This document shows positions 12,601 through 24,410 of a DNA stretch of 64,000 bases, piece by piece; position 1 is the stretch's first letter; each line of letters starts with the position of its first letter. The DNA comes from Lingula anatina (Eukaryota > Brachiopoda > Lingulata > Lingulida > Lingulidae). Made by a program: the position numbers and the translations under genes. The notes below the pieces were generated by a model. The model saw nothing but the letters and a program-made list of their open reading frames with translations, made no database searches and was not told the origin of the DNA. The stretch is taken from contig NW_019775824.1 of the NCBI RefSeq assembly GCF_001039355.2, positions 700,832-764,831 of the forward strand, read 5' to 3'.

Positions 12601-15600
12601 TAGTTGCCAGAAAGGGGGAAGCTTGGTGTTAGTCTGTGCTGGGACCAAAGGCTGCATAGTTAGAAATGAATTTAAAAACTGGGGAGACATCTACTGAATA
12701 TCATATTTTGTCATTCTCAGATATCAAACCAGACAAAATCCACATGATAAAATTGATATCTAATCTGTTCTAAGGCAAAGGAAGCAATTATTTGACAAAA
12801 AAAGTTTTGATCCCATTTTCACTATCTTTCCTAAATGATACAGTCAGCTCCTCTTTTTATTCATTCAAATATACAATATTCAAACACAATTTTAGATAAT
12901 TTTCTGCCATTTCTCACCATAACAAAACTTCATGTATGATCTAAAATCTAGAAGTCCTAAAAAAACTAGAGGATCAGAGAGGCGATACCGCCTCCGAATA
13001 TTGTACCACCAGCTGGAGCAAGCGCATTCGTATAGACCCCCACATACACAAAATAAGGGACACAGCCACCAGTTTTGTGCTTGACAAGCTGTAAAAATGC
13101 AATCAACAAGAATTTTTAAACTATTGCAAAAAATATATATGGTACAATCAAATTTAAGTTCTTCGTAAGGTAGGTCAAGGGTCAATTTCAANCTTCATTT
13201 TGATAAAAAAGTTGCCTCCTTTGCCTTTCAGATTACAAACTGTTTTCATTTTCAAGCATATCTTCTCATTTAACATGTTAATGGTTCTCTGTATCTTTAA
13301 AATACCCAGCAGATGGCACCTCATGTAAGGAAAAAATTGTACTTCTAGCTGCCTAGCAACAAGCATGCATGGGCAGTCTAACCCACACGGGTGGACTAAC
13401 CTCCTGTCAGGGGATAATATGGGGATCTGGGAGGGTTTCCCGGAGCCCAGGGGTGAGACCTTTTTTGTTTTTCTGTAGGGAAGAGTGATTATATATTATA
13501 TATCAGACCATGTATAAACACTGCTGTCAACTCTTCAAAAAATAATAAAGAAAAAAATAAGCATAATACTTAAGGTCACATAAATATCACTGCTTTTTAA
13601 TATGCATTTTCAGGTAATTTTATATTTGAAATTCTATATCATGTGTGTTAGCCCCACAGTCTCACCTTCCATAAGATTTGTCAGACTTTGGCAATGGATC
13701 ATCAAAAAAGGCATCATCATCATGATCGCTGCCCAATGAACTGGTGCTGAGTTTATGTTCCTTTTTCTGTTCTTGTTGCTGCTGTGACCCAGTTTTGTTT
13801 GAAGGCTGATTGCTCCCATTAACTAAATTATTACCCTGGTATAGAGGAAACAAAATAGAAGATAACTTTGCATTAATTTAATCAGTTCCTAACATATCTG
13901 CACAAATTAATCTATATTATAGCATAAAGATCATCCATACTTAGTTTGAAAACATGTGTACTTGTAGGATTTTAATCACTCCGTAGGATGGATTTATTAG
14001 ATTAAGCCCTCAAAAAACTCCTATTGTCTGTATGTGTATCTGAGACTTATTACTCAAGCAAACATTTACGGCATATTGTATATTTTTAGTCCAAATCAAT
14101 GGCAAACTTGTAAACAAAAAATAAATCAACTTTATTACCAGATCCCAGTTAGGAAATTTAACATAGTACTATACAACAGTACCTTTTTAGCAGGCTGTGG
14201 TATTTTACTACCCACTGTGGTATCTACAGTCCGCCTCGGTGAAGTTGGCACAAAGTCAGAAATATCATGGGAGACCACACTCTTGCATAATACAAACAGA
14301 CGCTTGTACATGCTTAAGAACTCATCAAAGTCTATAGCTAAAAATAATGAAAACGAATATTAACTTTATTCCAGGAGTGATTAATTGCACATTAAAAATT
14401 AAAAAAGATGATATGAATGGTAAAAATAACTTTTCTTTACTATATCATATACCTCATTGAAAAGTGCATGAACTGGTCCTAAAACATTCAGAACTGAACA
14501 AAATAGTATTCTGGGTAGGGATATAAATCCTTGGCTTACCATTGCTGAAGTCTCTGTCTACTGCTTGGAATTCATCATTCACATATCTCTCCAGCATATT
14601 CCTGTAATAAATAAATAAATATAAATAAATAAATAAATAAATAAATTTAAACTTACCATTATGGTAATGTTCATCCTAATGACATAATGTTTTCACAAAG
14701 TTTCGCAAGTCCCAAATGACAAATCCTAATGCATAATGCTATTTACAAAAATACCTTTGCATAAATAATATAACATACCTGTGAAAGTGTGGGAACACAT
14801 CAGCAAATAGATTTCTTAATTCATCTTTGTCTATTGTGCCACTTCCATCCTTAAATTGTTAATTAAAAAAAGAACATTTCAATAATTCTACCAAATAACA
14901 TTTTATCATATATCTCTCTAGCACAAAAAAGAAAGACAAAACAAAGAGTACAATAAAAACTTCTTGTAATATGTATTCATCATATGTCTCCTCTCTACCT
15001 GAGGCCCTTCTAGCTGTTCTAGCAGTTGTCCTTCAACTGATTTTGTAACTGCTAGAACAGCTTGGGTAAAAAGCTGCTTACGTACTAACTAAGATATATA
15101 GCTTGTGTCAATTTCTCTACTAAAAAAAAAAAAAAATTGGTTAAGATAAATATACTTACAAGGTCATACTTGTCAAATTTTTTGCGAGCTTCCTCTATTT
15201 GCTTTTTGGACAAATCCTAAAAAGTGAATAGTTTTTTCATCAATGTGTCCTCACAACATGCTGTTAACAAACCATTACATGCTATGAATGTTTGCATCAA
15301 TGATAGCTAGTATATATGCAGATAACGAATAAGTTAAGTAAAATTATTTTTAAAATTTGTACAGATTTATAGCTGATGCTTCATTTTCGGTCACTATTAC
15401 ACACCATCGTATATGCCCAATAAGTTCCTCTGAATATAAATTATGTGCATGTAACAAATACTGAAAATCCAAATTTTCACATCCCACCATACATCAACTC
15501 AAATTACCCCCTTCCCACTGTGCAAATCAAACAATATTAGATATCCATCAATTTCAAATCATGTTGTGAAATACAAAATTAGTTGTGCAATATGTAACAC

Positions 15601-18600
15601 AAAATCCGTGAAAAAGTGAAAATCTACCAAAGATTGAAATATTATGTTGCTGCATTTAAAGTAAAATATCAAACATTTCAGATTTTCATCCGTTCTATCA
15701 AATGATATTTTTATACTCTCTCGACAAAATTTGACATGCACCATTTTATTCACAAGATAAATGTAAACAAACAACATAAAATTATTCTTTCTTAAAAATT
15801 TGTAAAAATAGTAATATTTATAATAATAATCTCATATCTTAAATCATCTGAACTGAAGAAACATGAAGGATGAGTTTAATGTTCAATCATATACCATCCT
15901 ATCATGGGTAATACAGATATGCTCAATTGACAAACCTGCTCTTTAACTACCATGCACTAATGATAATCTTATATAAGCTATTTTTCATACTGATGAAATA
16001 CTGAAACCAGAAGAACATGCATGTGGATGATAGTACTACCTTTGGGACCTTTATGTAGTCTTGAGAGTCATCCTGTGTTGGGAAGAAAAGAGATAAAAAT
16101 AGAAAGTATATGTAGTTAATCATTAAAAAGCAGAACCTAAATCATAAGAAAGGAAAACATTTGAAAATATTTTTTCCGCCTTTCAATTGACTGGTTGAAG
16201 GTAGTGTTCAAAACAAATAAGAAAATGAAATAAAAGGCTATGCCAAGAAAAACAAAACTATATTGCACTCAATAAATTACAAAAGATTTCATTGGATAAA
16301 GATTTTCAGTGAAAGTTAAAGAAAACAAATAAAGATGAGAAAGCAAGATATAGGAACATAACGTGACTGTATCTACAGCTGCCATTTGTAATCACTTATA
16401 TCATTACAAGTTGTCACATGTAACCCCTCTCTACCTCTCTACCTATCACTCTATAACAAATTTCATTTCTGTGTATTTCTTGAATAAAATACAAAGCACA
16501 ATACACTCACAAAGCTTTACATTTGAAAGACTTTTGACTTCTCATAGATCTATATGCAAAATACACTTTCTCATAAAAAAAAAACAACAAATGTAAGCAC
16601 ATAAGCAACTACATAATGAAATAATCTACACTATATTTGGAAGCATGCAAAACATTGACTCAAGCTCTGGTATATCGAAGCACAGGAATAAATTCTACAG
16701 CTATGGCTTTTAGTTCTGTAGACATAACATCAATATGCAGAATTCACTGAAATAAGCAGGTTTACTGCCTAATAATATATAGAGAATCTTCACCCTCCCC
16801 AACTCGAAAATGAATGACAGTTCGCTGCCTTTACAACAATTCAAACCACAAAGTCTTTTAACATACTTTTAAGATGAACATTTATTAGTATATTTGGTAT
16901 TCAAAACCACTTCAAAATGAGTTAAAAGAACAAGCTTTAGGCAATTATCTGAGTAGTGCCACTACAGTCACAACACTGTTACCACATCTGGATAGCCATT
17001 TTTATGTGTCTCAGATTTTCATCCATACTAAATGACTTTTAATCAAACAAACCTGAAAGTTCTGCAATTGACGAAATAATATTTCAGTGCTCATATAACA
17101 AATTGATTAAGTAAGATATCGTTGAGTTTTCAGGCATATATGACACTTTTACTGAATAATGTATTTCAGTACAATAAAACATGAAATCCTATTTCTAACT
17201 CTGTCTGACCTGACTGATAAAATGAAACAAATAAAATATTTTTCTTTTTAAAGTCTCACCTCATGACTTGACTTTGGTCTTCCTTGTTTTTCTTCTCCTT
17301 GTCTCTTAAGTACTTCTGACAACAAAGGTGTTCGTAGGGAGCTGTCTGATTCCAGTATATTCAACTCTTTGGCTATATTATCACGCCCCTCATATTTTTC
17401 TGCCTAGAGAATAAAATCCACAAATATTAATTGGAAAGGGGAAATCCATATGGTATTCAAAATAAATTCAGAAACTTTAAAAATCAGTTTTATGATAAGT
17501 TGGATTTATTTGACTCTGGATGTCATGATCAATAATACATGTTATTTTATATTCTAATTAGACTTACAAATCCAGTCTCTGGGTCAAACACTGCAATTGA
17601 AAAATCAAGACCAAAAAACTCCAAGAACTCCCTAACAAGACTGGTTGCCAAACGACCTGGAAGGACAATTCAGAAATTAATTGTCTAAAAAATCATAAAA
17701 TGTGCTTTTTTGGTCTCATAAAAAGTTTTTGCTTAGCAACTTAACGAAATCAAACACATCTCAAAATAAATAATTAGAAATCAAACATTTAGGTTATTTG
17801 TTAATTTGTGTTATTACATTACATTACATTACATTACATTACATTACATTACATTACATTATATGTTATTTGAAACTTTGTTTCATCTGGAAGAATCATT
17901 TTCACAGTTAAAACACACATTTCATAACCAACAGAAATATGCATCATTATACCTTCTTTGCTGTTCAGGAACTTCTTTAAATCCTGATTAATAAAGGGAG
18001 TTTTGTTCTGAAACATCAATTGTAAAATCTCTTTATCTTTTAATAGAAACTTTGCAGAGTCCATTCTTGATTCTTTGCATATATGGTGGCTGCATGCCAT
18101 TTTCACAATTTGATGGTTTATACAGCTGAATCTAACAGCACAATGTCCATGCACATTCTTAACAACATGCCTTGTCTAAACAGAGATGAACACAAATGCC
18201 TTGGCTTCACTTTTTGCTGTTGATAAGCAACAATTTTAAAATCCTTAAAATATTACAAAAATTTATAAAAAATATTAAATAAGTATCTATCTACATAAAA
18301 CATAATAAAAACAATATAATTTGCTTGACCTACCTGAACAGTGTCTTGTTCTTCAAGAGCAACAAAGACACTGGCCCTTAGTTGTGCCTATAGAAAGGAG
18401 ACATACAGTAGCAGTACATTCGAATTTCATCGGGTGTTATTATAGACAGAAGATAAAAGCTACTTATTAAAATTTTAAGAACTGCTGACATTTCCCATGC
18501 ATATCTACATTCGTTCAGGGAATACCAAGCTTTTGAAGGAGCAGGCAAGCAATGTCTGCGTGTAAGAGTGAAGGAAAGACCGTTTCTTCGATTTCGTGCC

Positions 18601-18790
18601 ATTGAATGAAAGTTGTTCAACAAATCTTTCCCTTTTCACCCCAACTTGGGGAAATTAAAAATTCTTATATCTATCCTGTGTAAGATTAATAGGGGTCGCT
18701 TATTCTTACCCTTATTTTTCCCAATGTTCCATTGGCTTCAAGAGTCTGGGCCACTAAATCACGGAGTTCAGTGTCTTCGTCTGCAGACAT
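9682..18790 (-). CDS. CEP43: Centrosomal protein 43 (FOP/FGFR1OP) with an EF-hand pair
   Basis: Orthologue of the FGFR1 oncogene partner, a centrosome/centriolar satellite protein needed for ciliogenesis. Sixteen exons join in phase: 18790-18710, 18387-18334, 18007-17953, 17656-17568, 17403-17260, 16072-16040, 15216-15160, 14849-14779, 14601-14540, 14337-14183, 13835-13666, 11405-11185, 10857-10786, 10531-10477, 10094-9950 and 9768-9682. The product is 516 aa; human is 399. Matches to the human protein: EDTELRDLVAQTLE near the N-terminus; NKTPFINQDLKKFLNSKEG, then the LisH-type region (about 64-93); SKIPQPAKK; DDDAFFDDPLPKSDKSYG (about 305-322); PDDDDYEDDF; and a final MDDLTTDRTISQ with DLDYMEDV. 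The additional feature is residues 153-221: two EF-hand loops, 170-181 (DLDGSGTIDKDE) and 210-221 (DRDFSNAIDFDE), encoded by exons 7-10, between the LisH region and the SKIP motif. I do not recall these in the human protein. Head-to-head with importin alpha. Confidence 0.93.
11036..11125. repeat. Dispersed repeat, copy 1
   Basis: A stretch with CTCTTAGTTATA, GCATTTG and TTTTGTGGCA in the CEP43 intron before exon 12 is clearly similar over about 85 bp to 25203-25290, downstream of the importin gene. The family is not identified. Confidence 0.45.
14183..14601 (-). other. Second EF-hand of CEP43 (exons 9-10)
   Basis: Exon 9 (14601-14540) ends in DRDFSN and exon 10 (14337-14183) continues AIDFDEF. 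The loop has Asp at 1 and 3, Ser at 5, Asn in place of Gly at 6, Ile at 8, Asp at 9 and Glu at 12, and is preceded by helix MLERYVNDEFQAV. Binding residues are largely kept. The spacing of 40 residues from the first loop fits a paired EF-hand unit. Confidence 0.8.
14607..14647. repeat. (ATAA)n microsatellite
   Basis: Repeated ATAA/AAAT units begin a few bases inside the CEP43 intron upstream of exon 9. Simple sequence only. Confidence 0.85.
14779..15216 (-). other. First EF-hand of CEP43 (exons 7-8)
   Basis: Exon 7 (15216-15160, 19 codons) supplies the entering helix, IEEARKKFDKYDL. Exon 8 (14849-14779) supplies the rest of the loop and the exiting helix. The 12-residue loop has Asp, Asp, Ser, Thr, Asp and Glu at positions 1, 3, 5, 7, 9 and 12, with Gly at 6 and Ile at 8. 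That is a fully canonical Ca2+-binding pattern, with the intron splitting the loop after its second residue. Confidence 0.85.
15012..15062. repeat. Perfect 16-bp inverted repeat, 19-nt loop
   Basis: AGCTGTTCTAGCAGTT at 15012-15027 is exactly complementary to AACTGCTAGAACAGCT at 15047-15062, inside the intron between CEP43 exons 7 and 8. The hairpin is short for a microRNA precursor and may be a transposon remnant or a structured intron element. Confidence 0.8.
17813..17860. repeat. (ATTAC)n microsatellite
   Basis: Nine or more perfect tandem copies of ATTAC sit in the CEP43 intron between exons 3 and 4. Confidence 0.95.
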
Positions 18791-19407
18791 TTTGAAAACC
18801 GGAAGTAACAGATGTAAACAATAGACATGCGCACTAAGTCGTTAATTGGTTTCAAATTTATATTAACAAATATTTTCTGTTTACATGTTTACGTCACTTT
18901 CAATATAATTTATGATTTGCAGAAAATATGCCTGGCTCAGTTTTGCTGAAATTTCAAATAGTGTTGTTTTGTCTACGCAAAATCTGACCAATAGGTAAAC
19001 GGGGCATTTCAGTACTGGCCAATCAGATTATCAGATTTTGGCCCTTTAAATTTGTACGCACTTTTCGAAAGTTGTACACACGCCGAAGGTAAGGCAAGGT
19101 ATTTGTGCTTATCTGTGAAATTTAAAAAATGTCATTTAAGAGAAATGATTTGACAACACAAAAGCTCTGTTTAATTAAACATGTGTAGCAATAGTTATTA
19201 GATGTCACATTTCTAATAGGATATGAGGTAGTTTAAAACGGTGATGTTTCTTTCATTTTTTTCCAGTTTACTGACTGCAGTGAAGAAGCTCATACGTGAA
19301 CAGCAAAGAAACTGTCAGATATATCAGTTAATCTTTTCTTTCACGCATTGTATCTCTTGTGATCAAATACCCAAAAGACTTTTATAGATTCTCCATTAGT
19401 GCCAAAT
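18791..19407. promoter_or_regulatory. Divergent promoter region, CEP43 and importin alpha
   Basis: Only 617 bp separate the two start codons, which point away from each other. Two CCAAT motifs are visible (near 18989 and 19019). A GAAG|GTAAGG donor near 19085 and a TTTTTTCCAG acceptor at about 19257-19266 suggest a noncoding first exon for the importin gene, which places its transcription start near 19050-19085. No TATA box is obvious. Shared regulation is inferred from position only. Confidence 0.55.
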
Positions 19408-22400
19408 ATGCCGTCTCAAGAGAACACTGCCCGCCTCAAAGCCTACAAGAACAAGGGAAGAGATGTGGATGTAAGTTCACCTAATTTTTAAAACACAGCA
19501 TATGTCGTCACTGAAGTTTATGCCACATTGGTTCTTGTAAAGTAAAGGATATACATTTGTATTAGCTTGGCTCAAATACACCATTTCAGTTTTGATACCA
19601 CTTTCTATGTACAGGCACTGCATGGATATGCTCACGCTCGGCTGTCACCTTGATTGGATAGTAAACGGTTGTCGTAAAATCGCTAAATGATATTAAAACC
19701 CGGTGCATAAACTTGAAAACCACCTAGGACAACCTTAGACTGCCACATTAATCCAACACAACGCAAAAATAAACTATAACAAGTGGTTAAAGCCTTCAAA
19801 CCGAATGTCGTAAAGTCCCCATATACCTCCATAGAGACAATAAAATAGAAGAAGCTTCTGAAACAAACCTGACCCAGTTCCAACAGAATAATCGAAATAA
19901 AATACTGCCGGGCGTCGGAGCGGCCTAAAACTTGGCACGCTTACCGCTAATACTGCAGGCTACATCATCCCGTCGCTCGTTTGTAAATTCCGTGCATGGC
20001 ATACGCACAATCAAACCGTATATCCAAATTCCACCTCTGATGTTTGAATTGGTCCTCTCTAACCTACCATTACGAAAAAGAAGCCATGCCATTGGACAAT
20101 GCGACCTCTGCGGTTACGTCATTTCCTGAATTGGATTGTAGAGAGGACCAATTCAAACATCAGAGGTGGAATTTGGATATACGGTTTGATTGTGCGTATG
20201 CCATGCACGGAATTTACAAACGAGCGACGGGATGATGTAGCCTGCAGTATTAGCGGTAAGCGTGCCAAGTTTTAGGCCGCTCCGATGCCCGGCAGTATTT
20301 TATTTCGATTATTCTGTTGGAACTGGGTCAGGTTTGTTTCAGAAGCTTCTTCTATTTTATTGTCTCTATGGAGGTATATGGGGACTTTACGACATTCGGT
20401 TTGAAGGCTTTAAACACTTGTTATAGTTTATTTTTGCGTTGTGTTGGATTAATGTGGCAGTCTAAGGTTGTCCTAGGTGGTTTTCAAGTTTATGCACCGG
20501 GTTTTAATATCATTTAGCGATTTTACGACAACCGTTTACTATCCAATCAAGGTGACAGCCGAGCGTGGATATGCTACCATTTATAAATGGCTAAGGTTAA
20601 TTGAGTTTATATTAGTCATTAAGCCAGCATCTTGAAAGCAAAATTAGAAGCCAGTAATTTATCTTGAGAGTTTTGTTTTCTTTGATTAACCTTTGTGAAC
20701 CTTTAACCTCACAATTCTTTTATTTCATGTTTTCCAGGATTTGAGAAGAAGAAGAAATGAAGTGTCTGTTGAATTGAGGAAAAATAAGAAAGATGATCAG
20801 CTGCTAAAAAGACGAAATGTTGCCATTACTGATGAACCAACTAGTCCTCTACAAGAACAAAAACAAGTGAGGCACTTCTCCACTTTTGTATGAAAGAGGG
20901 ATTTGAATGTTAAATTAGGGTGGAGAAGAAAGATATCTACATTTTTACTCATTTTGCCGAGTTGTAATTATCATTATTATTATTATTATTATTTTTTTTT
21001 TTCAAATTTAACATTTGATTTTTGGTAATTCCAGAATGTTGGTCTGAGCCTGCAGGAGATAGTGGACAGCATTCATGGCACTGATCCACAGAAGCAGATG
21101 ATTGCAACACAAGCTGCCCGTAAAATGTTATCTCGGGAAAGAAATCCACCCATTGATAGCATCATACAATCAGGGGTCATCCCTAGACTAGTTGAATTTC
21201 TTCGTTACAATGACAGGTACTGTCAGGTTTTGGAAAAGCATTTAATTACTGTATGAAATAATTAAACACTGAAATGTTTAGACTCCAGGTGCGTGTTTTT
21301 TTATATTTTATGATGTAAATGCCTTGAATTATGATAGTTTAAGGTACACTCCACTGGTTTGAAAATCTCCAACATGCTTATTTTTGCCATTCGCAGCAGT
21401 TTATAAAACCTCACAACTTAAAAATGTTTTTTGCTGAAGGGTACCTGATGTTGATAATCTGTTAGTGTTTATAGGAAAATGGTTGCACTTATAACTTTTA
21501 TCAAAAGTAAAGAATTACAAAAATGTTCCATAAAGACTGCAGCTAAAATTGCCTCTCGAAGGATTGAGACAGCTTTCACTGAAGGTTTCTTTTTGTTGGT
21601 TTATTTCAGGCCTGAACTTCAGTTTGAGGCAGCTTGGGCCCTGACCAATGTGGCGTCTGGAACATCCACTCAGACCAAAGCTGTGGTTAATGCCAATGCA
21701 GTGGTACCATTCATAGCACTGCTTACCTCCCCTCATCACAATGTCAGTGAACAAGCTGTGTGGGCAGTTGGAAACATTGCTGGTATGAATTATTGTGACA
21801 TGTGACCTAATAATTTACAAGAAATTCCAAGCAACATTGTAGAAAGTATGTGTCACTGATATATATATATATATATGTATGTACCTCTTTAGCAGGTATA
21901 TCAGAAACATGCAGTTGCTGAGGATTTTGGCCATACTTTTTATCTTCACTGTAGACAGTTTTGCCTCATCATTGATATATGCCTTGAAGAGAAATTAAAA
22001 AAATATTTTAGTTACAAGTGTGGTAGGTTGAATGGCTCCCCCCTATAAGCTCTTATTTTTCCATTTGTTAATTGGCATGGATTAATGGTGCAGTAAAATT
22101 GACTTGTGTGAACCATTTCGCACCTTTCCATTACATGTAGGGACTGAAAAATTCAACTTCACCATTGCAGTGGCCAATTTTCTTGGGAAAATTAGCTTTA
22201 GTACTTGTACTCATTTCTAGGTGATGGTCCTGAAATGCGAGACTATGTGATAAAATGTGGTGCTGTTGAGCCTCTACTGAGTTTGGTGAAACCACAGATT
22301 GAGGTAAGTGGAGCAAAAAGGCTATATTTATTATGAATGCCATTATTTCTTTAGAAAGGTTTTATTGGTTCTTGCATCTTGTACATATCTGATTGGGAGA

Positions 22401-24410
22401 TTTAAAAGTAAAGGGCTGGTATTGATATCAAAGTAAAGTTTAATGCTAAGTAAATGAAAATGAATTATTTTTATATATACCTTGTCATTTTTAGACCTCC
22501 TTCCTAAGGAATGTAACTTGGACAATCTCGAACATGTGCCGCAATAAGAACCCCCCTCCCCCCTTTGCTACAGTCAAGCAGTGCCTCCCCACACTGAGCC
22601 AACTACTACTGCACACTGACAAAGAAGTTCTGTCTGATGCTTGCTGGGCACTGTCCTATCTGACAGATGGTACTAATGACAAGATACAGGAGGTTCTTAA
22701 CTCAGGTAGTTTACTGATCATTGATACAAAGATGCACATCCTTGATCAGGTTACAGTGCATCTCCTTACACAAGTTTTATTTTTATTTGTTTGTTTATTA
22801 TTCTTATTAATATTATTGTTATTTGCTGTTTTTTTATGTCTTTATGAATGTGTGACAAATTAAAATGAAGGAACATGTTTTCATTTTCTTTCAAAACAGG
22901 TGTTGTTCCCAGGCTTGTTGAGCTGCTAGCTTCTCCAGAACCATCCATAGTAACCCCAGCACTGCGGGCAGTGGGCAATATTGTTACAGGGGATGATGGT
23001 CAAACACAAGTAAGTGGAAATGAAATATAGAGGCCCTAATCACCTATGAACTCTAGTAGGATGGTTCTGAATTCATTTGCTGTAAAGTGCACATTTTATG
23101 CTTTTTTTTTTCCAAAACTTAAGATTTTATTCACTTGCAGATTACTTACAAAAAGCATTATCTATAAAAGAAAAGTTTTTGGGCATATTGACATTTAAAC
23201 ATAATGGATTTATGGCTGCATGTTACTTTCTAGGCAGTTATAGATGCTGGTGCCGTCCCAGTGTTTAACTTGCTGCTCACCCACTCCAAGTCCAGCATAC
23301 AGAAGGAAGCTGCTTGGACAGTTTCAAATATAACTGCAGGGAATACTCAACAGATTCAGGCAGTACTTGATGCTGGTGTGATACCCAATGTTGTTAACCT
23401 ATTGGTCAAGGTGTGTAGAATGCATGCAACGTTTGTGGTTTCTAGCTTTTTGAAAAATGAAATAACATTGATAATAGAACATGCTTTCATAGCATTAAAT
23501 ACAAAATAATTATTTACCAACCATTTAGCTTCTGTCTTTATTTTAAGGGAGACTTCAAAACTCAGAAAGAGGCTGTCTGGGCAGTGACTAACCTGACCTC
23601 TGGTGGAACTGTTGAGCAAATTGTTCACTTGGTTCAGTGTGGTGTTTTACGACCACTTTGTAATCTGCTCACAGCAAAGGAAGCTAAAGTTATCTTGGTC
23701 ATTCTGGACGCACTGCAGAATATTCTCAATGTAAGTATCCTAATCTCAAATCTCTTACAGTAAACTAAATAAAATGTGTGTTGATTATAATAATGGAACT
23801 AAAATGGATAACTGTGAAATCTGTATATCAAAAAAGAAAAAATGAAAAAAAAAAAGAAATGAGCGTGTAGTTAAACTTGCCAAGACGGTAACATGGACAT
23901 GCCACCCTTCCTCCTCATGATCTTTCAAAATATTGTAAATTCAATTTGTAGGCTGCAGACAAACTTGGTCAGTCTGAAGCAGTCTGTATCATGATAGAAG
24001 AAGTAGAGGGTATGGAGAAGATAGAAAACTTGCAGCAACATGAGAATGAACAGGTCTACAAAGCAGCCTATGGTATCATTGAAAAGTACTTTGGTGGAGA
24101 TGTGAGTACTTCCTTTTGCTGAAGGCATTTCTGAACACTTTCAATAATTTTCCTCTTATGTTTGATTTTTGAACTTAATCCCTTGGAAGTCGGTGCTTTT
24201 TTTGCATATTCAGTCACTGTGTATTAAAAGTAGCGTTATGGTAAGCTTTGCTTTGTAAAATTTGACTGATTTTTTCACTATATTTGCCATGTTTGTTTTC
24301 ACCAGGGTGATGATGAGGATGAAAGCCTGGCACCAACATGCAGTGAAAATAGCAACAATTTTGAGTTCCAACCTGCAACCCAAGTTCCAGCAGGGGGCTT
24401 CAGCTTTTAA
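19408..24410 (+). CDS. KPNA2: Importin subunit alpha (KPNA2-like)
   Basis: Adaptor that binds classical nuclear localisation signals and hands cargo to importin beta for import through the nuclear pore. Eleven coding exons join in phase: 19408-19470, 20738-20866, 21035-21216, 21610-21782, 22221-22303, 22495-22705, 22900-23009, 23234-23410, 23548-23730, 23952-24101 and 24306-24410. The product is 521 aa; human KPNA2 is 529. The N-terminal importin-beta-binding domain (about residues 10-60) has [18 protein letters not shown] and LLKRRN. Armadillo repeats follow with the usual Trp/Asn pairs: [65 protein letters not shown] and [13 protein letters not shown]. The tail is acidic (GDDEDES). The sequence is nearer the KPNA2 class than others I can recall. 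The first coding intron (19471-20737) contains a 934-bp transposon. All exons look intact. Confidence 0.95.
19633..20566. mobile_element. Palindromic DNA transposon with long inverted arms and 9-bp target duplication
   Basis: The whole 934-bp insert is a near-perfect palindrome. Left arm about 19633-20060 and right arm about 20142-20566 are reverse complements, around an ~80-bp centre. GGATATGCT flanks it on both sides (19624-19632 and 20567-20575). Termini are ACGCTCGGCTGTCACC and its complement. Very long inverted ends with a 9-bp duplication fit a non-autonomous Mutator-like or Foldback-type element; the class is inferred. There is no transposase. Matching 66-codon frames in the two arms are only a result of the palindrome. 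The arms differ at very few positions, so the insertion is recent or was corrected by gene conversion. It lies in the first coding intron of importin alpha. Confidence 0.85.

Noticed and set aside
17813-17860. Regular short repeats that might suggest a CRISPR-like array
   Set aside because: Perfect 5-bp microsatellite without spacers in a eukaryotic intron.
19683-20517. Two identical 66-codon frames ([11 protein letters not shown]...) on opposite strands
   Set aside because: They are mirror images within the arms of the palindromic transposon and have no independent support as genes.
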